From contig CP076745.1 of NCBI GenBank assembly GCA_019262145.1, forward strand, positions 1,113,093 to 1,177,092: DNA of 64,000 nucleotides. Direction: 5' to 3'. The translations under genes and the position numbers were made by a program. The notes under the pieces are model-generated. The model ran no database searches, was not told the DNA's origin, and worked only from the letters and a program-made list of their open reading frames with translations. The stretch comes from Candidatus Methanogranum gryphiswaldense. GTDB taxonomy: Archaea > Thermoplasmatota > Thermoplasmata > Methanomassiliicoccales > Methanomethylophilaceae. Shown one piece after another: positions 26,197 to 34,958 of this stretch. Within the stretch, counting starts at the first letter, position 1, and every line of letters begins with the position of its first letter.

Positions 26197-27432
26197 TCAG
26201 AACGTCCTTACCTTTCCATTGACGATAAGCTCTGTAACTTTATCAACATTGTCAAGCCAGTCATTAGCGATCGCTTCTGCTTCAGATTTCCACTTGCCAA
26301 GCTTGGGATTGCTGTCAGCACCAACGGAGACTATGTCGATAGAACAGTTCAAAGGATGTGATACGGGCTTTCCGATCTGAGAAAGGATCCTTACGCGGAT
26401 CTCTGCCTCGTCTGTGACCTTCTTTGCAATGTCGTCAGCCATTAACTTGGACATTATGTTGTAGATCTTTCCAATATGCGTTATCGGGTTCTTACCAGAT
26501 GTTGCTTCCATGGACATCGGTCTGTAAGGTGTGATGAGACCGTTGCATCTGTTACCTCTTCCGACAGATCCGTCATCTCCCATCTCCTGGGACATTCCGG
26601 TGCATGTAAGGTAATATACGCCTCTCTTGTAATCGTCACCAGTGTTGATGTCCAGTTCTATGCTCACTTTCTCTTTTCCAACAACCTTGAGAGCATTGTC
26701 ATAGATGGCACTGTGCATCTCTTTGATTATTGATTGGTATGCTGCCGCATCCTCGATGTATTTATCGACCATAGCACATGCGACCGTCAGAGTTATCTTG
26801 TTGTTGACCCTGGATGCCATTACTTTAACATCCTGTCCGGATGCTGGAATGGTTTTCTTCATCTTACCGTTGATGAACTCCTCGGTCTTGAGAACAACTG
26901 TATCTGTAACTGAGAACGGCGCATATCCTACTCCAAATGATGTGTCGTTTGCAAGGTGACCTGATGCCTTGTATACGCCTGTCAGATCATCGGAACCCAT
27001 TCCGAGCCTTGCATCAAGGACAACTTCTGAATCAACATCCAGGTTGGGGAAGGTCTTGTCGAGGTATTTCCTTGCCGCTTTCAATGCGACTGGTTTGCAT
27101 GGAAGGTCGATTACGTCCTTTCCAGTGTCGATCTTTGTTGTAGCGCGTCCTACAAGAAGGATGTACGAAGGGTCGATGATGTGTCCGCCGCCGAACTTGG
27201 TCGATGCCTGCCCTGCCGCGATCTGCGTCTCATCGGTATTGTGGTGGAGAACATATCCTACCTCTTTGATGTACATTCTACAAAGGGATTTACTGACTTC
27301 CTCTGCTAACGCGTCTGCGACAGAATCGGGATGTCCTATTCCTTTTCTTTCTACTATCTCTATCTGTCTCTGGGGAAGGGGTATCTCATTGACACCGCTC
27401 ACATAGATATTCTTCTTCTTTTCTGCAGCCAT
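26197..27432 (-). CDS. mat: Archaeal S-adenosylmethionine synthetase
   Basis: 411-residue archaeal-type methionine adenosyltransferase, distinct from bacterial MetK. Segments ERKGIGHPDSVADALAEEVS, HHNTDETQIAAGQ, TKFGGGHIIDPSY and GDDGSVGRGNRCNGLITPYR match the family. The start at 27432 (MAAEKKKNIYVSG) has AGAAGGT seven bases upstream; the open frame continues 59 codons upstream into the divergent promoter and is not used. It makes SAM from methionine and ATP. It is divergent from an HTH-CBS regulator with which it shares a 9-bp promoter motif. Confidence 0.95.
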   Translation of the reverse strand: MAAEKKKNIYVSGVNEIPLPQRQIEIVERKGIGHPDSVADALAEEVSKSLCRMYIKEVGYVLHHNTDETQIAAGQASTKFGGGHIIDPSYILLVGRATTKIDTGKDVIDLPCKPVALKAARKYLDKTFPNLDVDSEVVLDARLGMGSDDLTGVYKASGHLANDTSFGVGYAPFSVTDTVVLKTEEFINGKMKKTIPASGQDVKVMASRVNNKITLTVACAMVDKYIEDAAAYQSIIKEMHSAIYDNALKVVGKEKVSIELDINTGDDYKRGVYYLTCTGMSQEMGDDGSVGRGNRCNGLITPYRPMSMEATSGKNPITHIGKIYNIMSKLMADDIAKKVTDEAEIRVRILSQIGKPVSHPLNCSIDIVSVGADSNPKLGKWKSEAEAIANDWLDNVDKVTELIVNGKVRTF

Positions 27433-27447
27433 GTTAATTACCTTCTG

Positions 27448-27550
27448 TACGTCATAATGACGAATAATTTGAAGTAAAGTTTTGTATCTGTTAATAATAC
27501 ATAAATAGAATTGACAATAATAATCATATAGGAATATTTTATACGTCATA
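27448..27550. promoter_or_regulatory. Divergent mat / HTH-CBS control region with repeated motif
   Basis: The 121-nt gap between the divergent genes contains the 9-mer TACGTCATA twice, at 27448-27456 (just before the mat start) and 27542-27550 (just before the HTH-CBS start). The first copy is part of a perfect palindrome CGTCAT-A-ATGACG at 27450-27462. The two sites flank the shared promoter symmetrically, one near each gene start. This is a good candidate for the operator of the HTH-CBS protein. Confidence 0.5.
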
Positions 27551-27553
27551 TAT

Positions 27554-28117
27554 ATGAAATTCCCGCCTGCATCCGATATACGGAAAATACGCAAAGGACT
27601 AGAAGTCACACAAGTTGAACTTGCACGTGCTTCCGGGATCAGTCAAAGCACCATTGCAAAGATCGAGAGGGGAAAGATCGCTGCAAGTTACGAGACGGTT
27701 GTACAATTATTCGAAACCCTAGAACGTATAAACGAAGAGAACAAGAAAGAACTCATGGCAGTAGACGTAGCGTCAAAGAACGTTGTGACGGTCCAGAGCA
27801 CGGACAAAGTTCATGTGGCTACAGAACTCATGAGGACTACTGGTTTTTCACAACTCCCTGTACTTTTGGGAGAAACACCGGTGGGAAGCGTTTCAGAAAG
27901 AGGAATCTTCGATCTACTAAGATCCGGAAGAACAATGGAAGATCTTAAAGATGCAGAAATTTCCAGCATAATGGACGAATCCTTTCCAGTTGTCACAGAG
28001 AATACGTCTGTGTCTGCTGTAACAACGATGATGAGCGATTGTAACGCGGTTCTAGTGGCAAAAAAAGGAAAGATCGTGGGACTCATAACCAACGCAGATA
28101 TGCTCAAACTAATTTGA
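27554..28117 (+). CDS. HTH (XRE-type) regulator with a CBS-domain pair
   Basis: 187 residues. The N-terminal Cro/C1-type helix-turn-helix is IRKGLEVTQVELARASGISQ plus STIAKIERGK (about 10-42). Two CBS motifs follow (about 65-125 and 130-187), the second ending GKIVGLITNADMLKLI. CBS pairs usually bind adenosyl compounds such as AMP, ATP or SAM. Divergent placement next to SAM synthetase suggests it senses a SAM-related ligand and controls mat and itself; this is inference. It overlaps the convergent RNase Z gene by 14 nt. Confidence 0.85.
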   Translation: MKFPPASDIRKIRKGLEVTQVELARASGISQSTIAKIERGKIAASYETVVQLFETLERINEENKKELMAVDVASKNVVTVQSTDKVHVATELMRTTGFSQLPVLLGETPVGSVSERGIFDLLRSGRTMEDLKDAEISSIMDESFPVVTENTSVSAVTTMMSDCNAVLVAKKGKIVGLITNADMLKLI

Positions 28118-29012
28118 GCCCACTCTTGTTCAAACGATACAGTTGAAGATCGTCTGCGATATATGAATCCTGGAATATCTCCCGGGCCTCATTCTCCACC
28201 ACCTTGCGATCCTCGTAACGATTGCTGATGTGTACCAGGATCAGGTTCTTGCATTCTGCTTTTTTTGCGATCAACGCTGCCTGCTTGGAGGTTGAATGAA
28301 AATGCTTTGCTGCCAATGCACTCTCGCTCTCACAATATGTGGACTCATGGATGAGAAGATCCGCACCGATGGCTGCATCGATCGACTGATCACATGATGT
28401 GGTATCCCCGGAATAAACTACTTTCAAACCAGGCCTGGGCGGACCCATGACCATATCTGGAGTTATGCCGTTGACCTCCTGACCATCTTGAAGTTTCCCA
28501 TAGTCTGAAGACTTAAGACCGAATCCTATGGCCCTATCCTTATCGAATTTACCTTTCTGGTCCTTCTCTTTTAAGACATAACCCAGAGAAGGAATGTTGT
28601 GCATGGTGGAGAAACAGGAAACGGTCAGGTCCTTGAATCCAACAACATCTCCTGCTTCCAGTTCTCTTATGTCCAGAGGGTAGTCTATCTGCCCTTCACA
28701 TACGCTCAACATCATCTCCAAGGCTTTCTTGAACCCTGACGGACCGCACACTATCAATGGGTCCTTTCTGCCGGAGATGCCCATGGTCTGCAAAAGCCCT
28801 GGGAGCCCGAAAACATGATCTCCGTGCAGATGCGTTATGAATATCCCTGTTACCTTCATGAAGGAAAAGGGGGAGATCATCATCTGTCGTTGCGACCCTT
28901 CGCCGCAATCGAAAAGGATGATGTCCGAACCACCACGGAGTGCGATACATGGTGGCGACCTATCCCTAGAGGGCAAACTGGCACCTGTACCCAGGAACAG
29001 TATGTCCAACAT
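28104..29012 (-). CDS. rnz: Ribonuclease Z (tRNA 3' endonuclease)
   Basis: 302-residue metallo-beta-lactamase nuclease that removes tRNA 3' trailers, needed here since the tRNA-Arg gene lacks an encoded CCA. The zinc motif HLHGDHVFGLPG and the later STMHNIPSLGYVLKEK, VYSGDTTSCD and HFHSTSKQAA segments carry the remaining metal ligands and catalytic residues. The N-terminus MLDILFLGTGASLPSRDR is typical. A 70-residue Cys/His protein is encoded 6 nt upstream in the same direction. Confidence 0.94.
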   Translation of the reverse strand: MLDILFLGTGASLPSRDRSPPCIALRGGSDIILFDCGEGSQRQMMISPFSFMKVTGIFITHLHGDHVFGLPGLLQTMGISGRKDPLIVCGPSGFKKALEMMLSVCEGQIDYPLDIRELEAGDVVGFKDLTVSCFSTMHNIPSLGYVLKEKDQKGKFDKDRAIGFGLKSSDYGKLQDGQEVNGITPDMVMGPPRPGLKVVYSGDTTSCDQSIDAAIGADLLIHESTYCESESALAAKHFHSTSKQAALIAKKAECKNLILVHISNRYEDRKVVENEAREIFQDSYIADDLQLYRLNKSGLKLV

Positions 29013-29018
29013 CTTACA

Positions 29019-29231
29019 TCAATACACCGAATCCAATTCCCTTGTGGCCTTGGATTCCTTCTTGTATTCCTTATAATGTTCCTTACAGAGATGAACGTTG
29101 CGTAGGTCAGAACTCTTGAGTTTTAGGTTAGTTTCCACAACCAGTTTTATGTTAAGAGACCTCTCAGCCTCTTTATCGCAACCTGCTATATCGCAGACCT
29201 TGATGTCAGTGGCGTGCTTTGCTGTTGCCAT
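29019..29231 (-). CDS. Small Cys/His putative zinc-binding protein
   Basis: 70 residues. CDIAGC near residue 13 and HLCKEHYKEYKK near residue 47 could form a C-x4-C ... C-x2-H zinc site. The rest is basic and helical. It lies 6 nt upstream of RNase Z, so it is likely cotranscribed and possibly RNA related. The family is not recognised. It is divergent from rpe. Confidence 0.6.
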   Translation of the reverse strand: MATAKHATDIKVCDIAGCDKEAERSLNIKLVVETNLKLKSSDLRNVHLCKEHYKEYKKESKATRELDSVY

Positions 29232-29340
29232 AACGGTAAATCAATCTACATCAGATATATTACTTTCCTGAAAAATAATATCTGGGTAGTTCGATAATAT
29301 ATGAGTCATGTTTAAATCGGTGTAAAATATACGCAAAAAT

Positions 29341-30003
29341 ATGACCAAGATTGCACCTTCCATGCTCTCTGCAGATTTTTCCAAATTCGGAGAAGAACTG
29401 CTCCGCATCGATAGAGCTGGTGCGGACTGGGCACACCTTGATGTCATGGACGGTATGTTCGTGCCGAATATCACAATTGGACCGTCTGTTATAAAATCGA
29501 TCCGCCCACTTTCAAAAATACCCTTTGATGTGCACTTGATGATCGAGGATCCACTCAGGTACATCGATGCATTCGCGGCTGCAGGGTCGGACATGCTGAC
29601 CGTGCATACTGAATCTAACGGCGATATCATGGCAGCTGTGAAAAAAATAAAAGATAATAACCTCAAAGCAGGCATCACACTGAACCCTCCGACACCGGTG
29701 AAAGATCTGGACAAATATCTGGATGAAGTGGATCTTGTACTCATTATGACTGTACAAGCTGGATTCGGCGGACAATGTTTCAAAAACGAATGCCTGAAAA
29801 AGATAGAATATGTCAAAGAATGGGCAAATGACCACAATCCAAAACTTGAGATCTCTGTGGACGGCGGCATAAACCGTGAGACCGGAAGAATATGTGTTGA
29901 TTCGGGAGCGACGGTTTTGGCCGCTGGAAGTTCCCTATTCAAACTTAAGGACATGGCCTCTGAGATCGCACTTTGGAAAGGCTATACGCCAAACATAAAA
30001 TGA
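29341..30003 (+). CDS. rpe: Ribulose-phosphate 3-epimerase
   Basis: 220-residue TIM barrel. Diagnostic motifs are APSMLSADFSKFGEEL, the metal/catalytic HLDVMDGMFVPNIT, DVHLMIEDP, MTVQAGFGGQCF, and EISVDGGIN plus GATVLAAGSSLF (phosphate site). It interconverts ribulose 5-phosphate and xylulose 5-phosphate. It lies 9 nt before fen in one unit. Confidence 0.93.
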   Translation: MTKIAPSMLSADFSKFGEELLRIDRAGADWAHLDVMDGMFVPNITIGPSVIKSIRPLSKIPFDVHLMIEDPLRYIDAFAAAGSDMLTVHTESNGDIMAAVKKIKDNNLKAGITLNPPTPVKDLDKYLDEVDLVLIMTVQAGFGGQCFKNECLKKIEYVKEWANDHNPKLEISVDGGINRETGRICVDSGATVLAAGSSLFKLKDMASEIALWKGYTPNIK

Positions 30004-30012
30004 GGTATTCTG

Positions 30013-31041
30013 ATGGGAGTTAACCTGTCAGGGCTTGTGGAGCCCAAAACGATAGAATTATCGGATCTTCGCGGTAAGACCGTCGCGATTGATGCCTACA
30101 ACATGATATATCAGTTCCTTTCTATAATCAGACAGCCTGACGGCAGCCCTCTCTGTGACAAAGAAGGCCGCGTTACATCTCAATTATCTGGCATCCTATA
30201 CAGAACATCCAATCTCATCTGTCAAGGCATCGAACCGATATTTGTTTTTGATGGAAAACCCAACGAACTTAAGAAAGCCACATTAGATGAAAGGAAAGAA
30301 AGACGTGAAAAGGCCACTGCGGAATGGGAAGAAGCCAAAGAAGCAGGCGATATGAAAAAGGCATTCTCCAAAGCACAACAGACCTCCAGGATGACACCGG
30401 AGATCAGAGGGTCTTCGAAGAGCCTCATAAAAGCTCTCGGCCTACCAATGGTGGAAGCCCCATCCGACGGAGAGGCACAGGCGGCATACATGTGCAAAAA
30501 AGGTTCTGTATATGCCGCAGCATCACAAGATTTCGATTCGCTTCTCTTCGGTACACCGACACTCGTCAGGAACATGACCATAACCGGAAGGAGAAAGATA
30601 CCCGGCAAGGAAATGTACAGGGATGTGTTGACCGAGCTGATATCCACTGAGGATTTCCTTACATCTCTGGGTATAACAAGAGAACAGTTAGTGGACATGT
30701 GCATACTTATGGGGACGGATTTCAATGAAGGTATCTCTGGAATAGGTCCTAAAAAAGGATTGAAACTGGTCAAAGAAATGAAAGATCTGGAACATATACT
30801 CCCACATCTTGACAAAGAGATACCCGAATACGAGGAGATACGCACCATATTCCTGAATGGCGAACATTTTGACGATTATCAACTCAAACCTGTAGAAATA
30901 GACAGGGCGGCCGTCTTAGAACTTATGATGCAATACGATTTCTCACCTGATAGAGTTAACGGAACGCTGGATAAGATCGAAAACGCCCGTAATGATGAAT
31001 GCGCAAGAAAAAAACAAAGATCGCTGGATTGCTGGTTCTGA
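30013..31041 (+). CDS. fen: Flap endonuclease 1
   Basis: 342-residue structure-specific nuclease for Okazaki fragment maturation and repair. The N and I nuclease regions carry the metal acidic residues (VAIDAYNMIYQFL, FVFDGKPNELK, EAPSDGEAQAAYM, ASQDFDSLLFG, GTDFNEGISGIGPKKGLKL). The C-terminus ends QRSLDCWF, a PCNA-interacting (PIP) box. Length is normal. It is cotranscribed with rpe and followed by ileS. Confidence 0.96.
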   Translation: MGVNLSGLVEPKTIELSDLRGKTVAIDAYNMIYQFLSIIRQPDGSPLCDKEGRVTSQLSGILYRTSNLICQGIEPIFVFDGKPNELKKATLDERKERREKATAEWEEAKEAGDMKKAFSKAQQTSRMTPEIRGSSKSLIKALGLPMVEAPSDGEAQAAYMCKKGSVYAAASQDFDSLLFGTPTLVRNMTITGRRKIPGKEMYRDVLTELISTEDFLTSLGITREQLVDMCILMGTDFNEGISGIGPKKGLKLVKEMKDLEHILPHLDKEIPEYEEIRTIFLNGEHFDDYQLKPVEIDRAAVLELMMQYDFSPDRVNGTLDKIENARNDECARKKQRSLDCWF

Positions 31042-31152
31042 TCCTGAAGCCCACTCTTTTCGCCTAAATTCCCTGGATTAAATATATAATCACGATGAGG
31101 ATAGCCTATGCTACTGTCAGGCAAGATAGCCCTGGCATAATGGGGACGAGCG

Positions 31153-34143
31153 ATGATAAAGCAGATCCGCGCTAATTATGATGCGCCAACAATAGAGAAA
31201 GAGATCCAGAATTACTGGAACTCAGTGAATGCTTACGAAAAAACCAAAGCACTGAGGGCGAACGGGGATAAATTTTATTTTGTCGATGGCCCACCTTATA
31301 CATCAGGTAACGTCCACCTCGGTACTGCTTTGAACAAGACGATCAAGGACATACTCATCAGATATTGGAGAATGAAGGGATACAATGTTCGCGATCAACC
31401 TGGTTTCGACATGCACGGTCTGCCGATTGAGGTACAGGTCGAGAAAAAGATAGGTGTCCACTCAAAGAAAGAGATAGAAGAAGGAGGCATAGACAAGTTC
31501 GTAGATGCCTGCAAGAAGCATGCATATGCCCTTCAAGCAGATATGACCGAACAGTTCAAGGACCTCGGTGTGTGGATGGATTGGGACCACCCCTATCAAA
31601 CACTCAGACTCGATTTCATGGAATCAGCATGGTGGACGGTGCAACGCGCATACGACCGCGGCTTGCTTAAGCCCTCCAACAGGGTCGTTACCTGGTGCCC
31701 TAGATGCGAGACCGCGTTAGCTGAGGCAGAAATAGAATATTGGGATGAGACCGACCCTTCGGTCATGGTAAGATTCCCGCTCAAGAACAATAATGACGTC
31801 TCGTTGGTCATATGGACGACCACACCGTGGACACTGCCGGCAAATATGGCTGTCGCAGCGCATCCCGAATGCGAATACGCCGAAGTAAGGCTCTCTGGAC
31901 CCAAAGGAACAGAGACCGTGATCTGTATGGAATCACAGATAACTCACGTCGTTAAGAAAGGAGGATACGAGACCTCGGAGATACTCAGAAAAATGTCGGG
32001 CAAGGACCTCAAAGGTCTGGAATACATCCCGCCTTTCGAGATCGATCCCAAATATACAAGGCCTAATGAATGGACATTCAAGGTCGTGAATGCAGATTAT
32101 GTCGAAAAAGACAACACAGGTCTGGTCCACACCGCACCTGGGTTCGGTCCTGATGATTATGAGACCGGAAAGAAACACAACATTACCCCATTCTGTCCCG
32201 TCGGAGAATCTGGAAGATACACTGATGAATTCCCGATGATGTCTGGTCGTAAGGTAAAGACCGTCAACGAGGACGTCATCCTGTATTTGAATGAAAAGGG
32301 GATTCTTTTCAACAGCGAAAAGGTGACCCACAGATACGGACATTGCTGGAGATGTAAATCCCCCATAATATACAGGAACACCCGCCAATGGTTCATCAAT
32401 ATCCCTGCTGTCAAAGACACGATGATGAGCGAAATTGATCGCGTAAAATGGACCCCTGAATGGGCCGGAGCCTCCAGAGAGAAGAACTGGGTGGAAGGCG
32501 CCAGAGATTGGTGCATAACCCGTCAGAGATATTGGGGAATACCGCTTCCTGTCTGGGAATGTAAATGCGGCGAGGTCAAGATAGCAGGACAGTACAAAGA
32601 TCTGGAATCAGGAGATGGTTATACTCCAGGAATGGACACTCACAGACCTTGGATCGATAACGTGACATTCAAATGCCCTAAATGCGGCCAAACCATGCAC
32701 AGGATCCCAGACGTACTTGATGTTTGGTTCGACTCCGGTGTGGCCTCGTGGGCAGAACTTGGATATCCTGCAAAGAAAGAGGAATTCGATGCATGGTGGC
32801 CTCCAAGATTCATAGTTGAAGCACACGATCAAACAAGAGGTTGGTTCTACACCCAATTAGGTGCAGGTGTCGTATCCTTCGACAAGGCGCCCTATGATGA
32901 GGTGATGATGCACGGTTGGATGCTGGACATGAAGGGTGAGAAACTTTCCAAATCCAAAGGAAACTCCGTCGATCCCTCAGAGATCATACAGAAGGTAGGA
33001 AGAGACCCATTGAGACTCTATATGGTGGAAAGCAACGCCCCTTGGGAAGATACGTCATTCCAATGGAATCCCAAGAACTCTAACCCCGAGAAGAACAGTG
33101 GGCCCAGCAACTCCAGAAAGACCCTTAACACATTCTGGAATGTGGTCAATTTCGCATCGACCTATATGATGATCGACGATTATGATCCAGATGCCCATAC
33201 TTTGGGATCAGTGGATAAATATCTGAGGAATGAAGACCGCTGGATGCTTTCTAGAACTGAAAAACTGAAGAAAGCAGTGACGGAAGGCCTTGAAACAAAA
33301 GAATTGCACAAGGCGGCTCGTGCCATTGACAACTACATAATGGAGGATCTTTCCAGATGGTATGTACGTCTAGTCAGGGACAGAAGCTGGTCAGAGAATG
33401 AAGACGCTGAGAACGATAAGGTCGCATCTTACTTCATACTCCACCATGCTATCATGAACACCGCACTTGTTATGGCACCTTTCGTTCCGCATATCGCAGA
33501 AGAGGTATACCTCCATATGGGCGGCAAATTAGAATCTGTGCACATGGAAGATTGGGTCAACTGCAATGAAGAATTGATCAATGACGAACTTGAATACAGC
33601 ATGTCGCTCATACAGGGTATAATTGAGATCGTGGCCTCAGAAAGAGCAAAGATGGGAAGCAAACTCAGATGGCCGCTGAAAGAGGTCTTCATCAGTGGCA
33701 ACAACGATAAGGTGAACGATTCTATCAGGATTTTTGATGCTGTTCTTGCACAACAAGGGAATATCAAAACGATCGGATACATAAAACCCCAAGGATTTGC
33801 AGAAAGTACTGATATGGAACCTGTGGAATTCACCGAGGGTAGGATATTCATCGACTTTGAAGTGACCCCTGATATCGAGGCAGAGGGATATGCGAGAGAA
33901 TTGATACGCAGGATCCAGCAGATGCGCAAGGATATGAAGCTCAATGTGGAACAGTACATAAACTGCGACATAAGGGCCGAACCATACTTGGTAGAATTGT
34001 TCGAGACCTGGAAGGATCACATCTCAACCGAGGTCAGAGCCAAGAAATTGGTATTCACGGACAGCCCTGACGGACAAGAGGTCAAGACCTGGGACGTTAC
34101 TGGAAAGGACATCGAGATCGGTATCAGTTCAGCAGAACAATAA
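31153..34143 (+). CDS. ileS: Isoleucyl-tRNA synthetase
   Basis: 996-residue class Ia synthetase. The HIGH-type motif is PPYTSGNVHLGTA and the KMSKS-type motif is GEKLSKSKGNSVDP. The editing domain (CP1) includes IWTTTPWTLPANMAVAAHPE. Cysteine knuckles CPRCETALAEAE, CWRCKSPIIY and CPKCGQTM suggest zinc sites. The anticodon-binding domain follows residue 670. A typical archaeal/eukaryote-like IleRS. A hairpin follows the stop. Confidence 0.96.
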   Translation: MIKQIRANYDAPTIEKEIQNYWNSVNAYEKTKALRANGDKFYFVDGPPYTSGNVHLGTALNKTIKDILIRYWRMKGYNVRDQPGFDMHGLPIEVQVEKKIGVHSKKEIEEGGIDKFVDACKKHAYALQADMTEQFKDLGVWMDWDHPYQTLRLDFMESAWWTVQRAYDRGLLKPSNRVVTWCPRCETALAEAEIEYWDETDPSVMVRFPLKNNNDVSLVIWTTTPWTLPANMAVAAHPECEYAEVRLSGPKGTETVICMESQITHVVKKGGYETSEILRKMSGKDLKGLEYIPPFEIDPKYTRPNEWTFKVVNADYVEKDNTGLVHTAPGFGPDDYETGKKHNITPFCPVGESGRYTDEFPMMSGRKVKTVNEDVILYLNEKGILFNSEKVTHRYGHCWRCKSPIIYRNTRQWFINIPAVKDTMMSEIDRVKWTPEWAGASREKNWVEGARDWCITRQRYWGIPLPVWECKCGEVKIAGQYKDLESGDGYTPGMDTHRPWIDNVTFKCPKCGQTMHRIPDVLDVWFDSGVASWAELGYPAKKEEFDAWWPPRFIVEAHDQTRGWFYTQLGAGVVSFDKAPYDEVMMHGWMLDMKGEKLSKSKGNSVDPSEIIQKVGRDPLRLYMVESNAPWEDTSFQWNPKNSNPEKNSGPSNSRKTLNTFWNVVNFASTYMMIDDYDPDAHTLGSVDKYLRNEDRWMLSRTEKLKKAVTEGLETKELHKAARAIDNYIMEDLSRWYVRLVRDRSWSENEDAENDKVASYFILHHAIMNTALVMAPFVPHIAEEVYLHMGGKLESVHMEDWVNCNEELINDELEYSMSLIQGIIEIVASERAKMGSKLRWPLKEVFISGNNDKVNDSIRIFDAVLAQQGNIKTIGYIKPQGFAESTDMEPVEFTEGRIFIDFEVTPDIEAEGYARELIRRIQQMRKDMKLNVEQYINCDIRAEPYLVELFETWKDHISTEVRAKKLVFTDSPDGQEVKTWDVTGKDIEIGISSAEQ

Positions 34144-34148
34144 AAAAC

Positions 34149-34163
34149 GGGGGGAAATCCCCC
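34149..34163. terminator. Hairpin between convergent ileS and the Nudix fusion gene
   Basis: G-run/C-run stem (GGGGG / CCCCC) with an AAAT loop, in the 38-nt gap between two convergent genes. A/T-rich on both sides, so likely bidirectional. Confidence 0.5.
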
Positions 34164-34181
34164 AACTTAATTTATTTTATC

Positions 34182-34958
34182 TCACGGATCAAGAAGTTTG
34201 AGAAGAACATCATATGTCTTTACGACCATCTTGGGATCTTTCTTTATCTCTTCTATCGTAAGCCACTCAAACTCTACATTCTCATTGTTCAAAACAGGTT
34301 CTGCAGAATCCAATCTGTATATGAATGGCGTGACCTCCCACAGAATGTTGCCTTCTCTCACAAAGAAAGGCTTCATCTCCTTGTCTGGTTTTCCAACAGG
34401 TATCTGAGTTTCCTCCATTATCTCTCTTATAGAGGCCTCGATCGGGGACTCCCCTGGTTCTATCTTGCCAGCAACAAGCGAGTGCCCTCCTGGAAACGAC
34501 CTGGCCGTTTCCGGCCTGTGTAGGACCAGGATCCTCCCATTGACAACAATGGCAGAAGATACCGTCCTTATACAACTGACGCTCTCGATACAAACGGAAC
34601 CATCGGTACCATTAACAGTAACAATATCTCCCTCCCTCAAAAGGTCTGTATCTATCATATCCACCATAGGGATCGACGAGATTACGGCTCCGGTCGTGAC
34701 GATCGTCTCCGCCAGTTTATTTATGATCGCAACAGGCGCCTTACCATGAACCATCAGATCATACATTACGAACGAACCCACTGTACTTCCTTTTCCGTTG
34801 GTGAAAACAAAAACCTTACCTGAGATGTTGCTGCCTTCCCTGACCCTCAGATCTCCTGTAACGGTATCCACACCGCCAAGAAAACTGAATGCTTCGTCCA
34901 ATTTTACGACCTTTCCCTTGACAAGTCCCTGAGATATCGCCCTTCCTTTGATCATCAT
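34182..34958 (-). CDS. DUF126 (aconitase X small subunit) fused to a Nudix hydrolase domain
   Basis: 258 residues in two parts. Residues about 1-130 are the swivelling DUF126 domain (GRAISQGLVKGKVVKLDEAF, GKVFVFTNGKGSTVGSFVMY), the small subunit of aconitase X/phosphomevalonate dehydratase. Residues about 133-258 are a Nudix domain with a complete Nudix box of G-x5-E-x7-REIMEE form, starting GKIEPGES. The ATG overlaps the stop of the large-subunit gene, so it forms a complex with it. A Nudix partner in a mevalonate-pathway enzyme is unusual; it could hydrolyse a diphosphate intermediate or a damaged nucleotide. Confidence 0.85.
   Translation of the reverse strand: MMIKGRAISQGLVKGKVVKLDEAFSFLGGVDTVTGDLRVREGSNISGKVFVFTNGKGSTVGSFVMYDLMVHGKAPVAIINKLAETIVTTGAVISSIPMVDMIDTDLLREGDIVTVNGTDGSVCIESVSCIRTVSSAIVVNGRILVLHRPETARSFPGGHSLVAGKIEPGESPIEASIREIMEETQIPVGKPDKEMKPFFVREGNILWEVTPFIYRLDSAEPVLNNENVEFEWLTIEEIKKDPKMVVKTYDVLLKLLDP

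Noticed and set aside
30222-30848. 208-codon minus-strand ORF
   Set aside because: Antisense shadow of fen, rich in Ser and Leu as expected from reverse reading of a Glu/Lys-rich gene.
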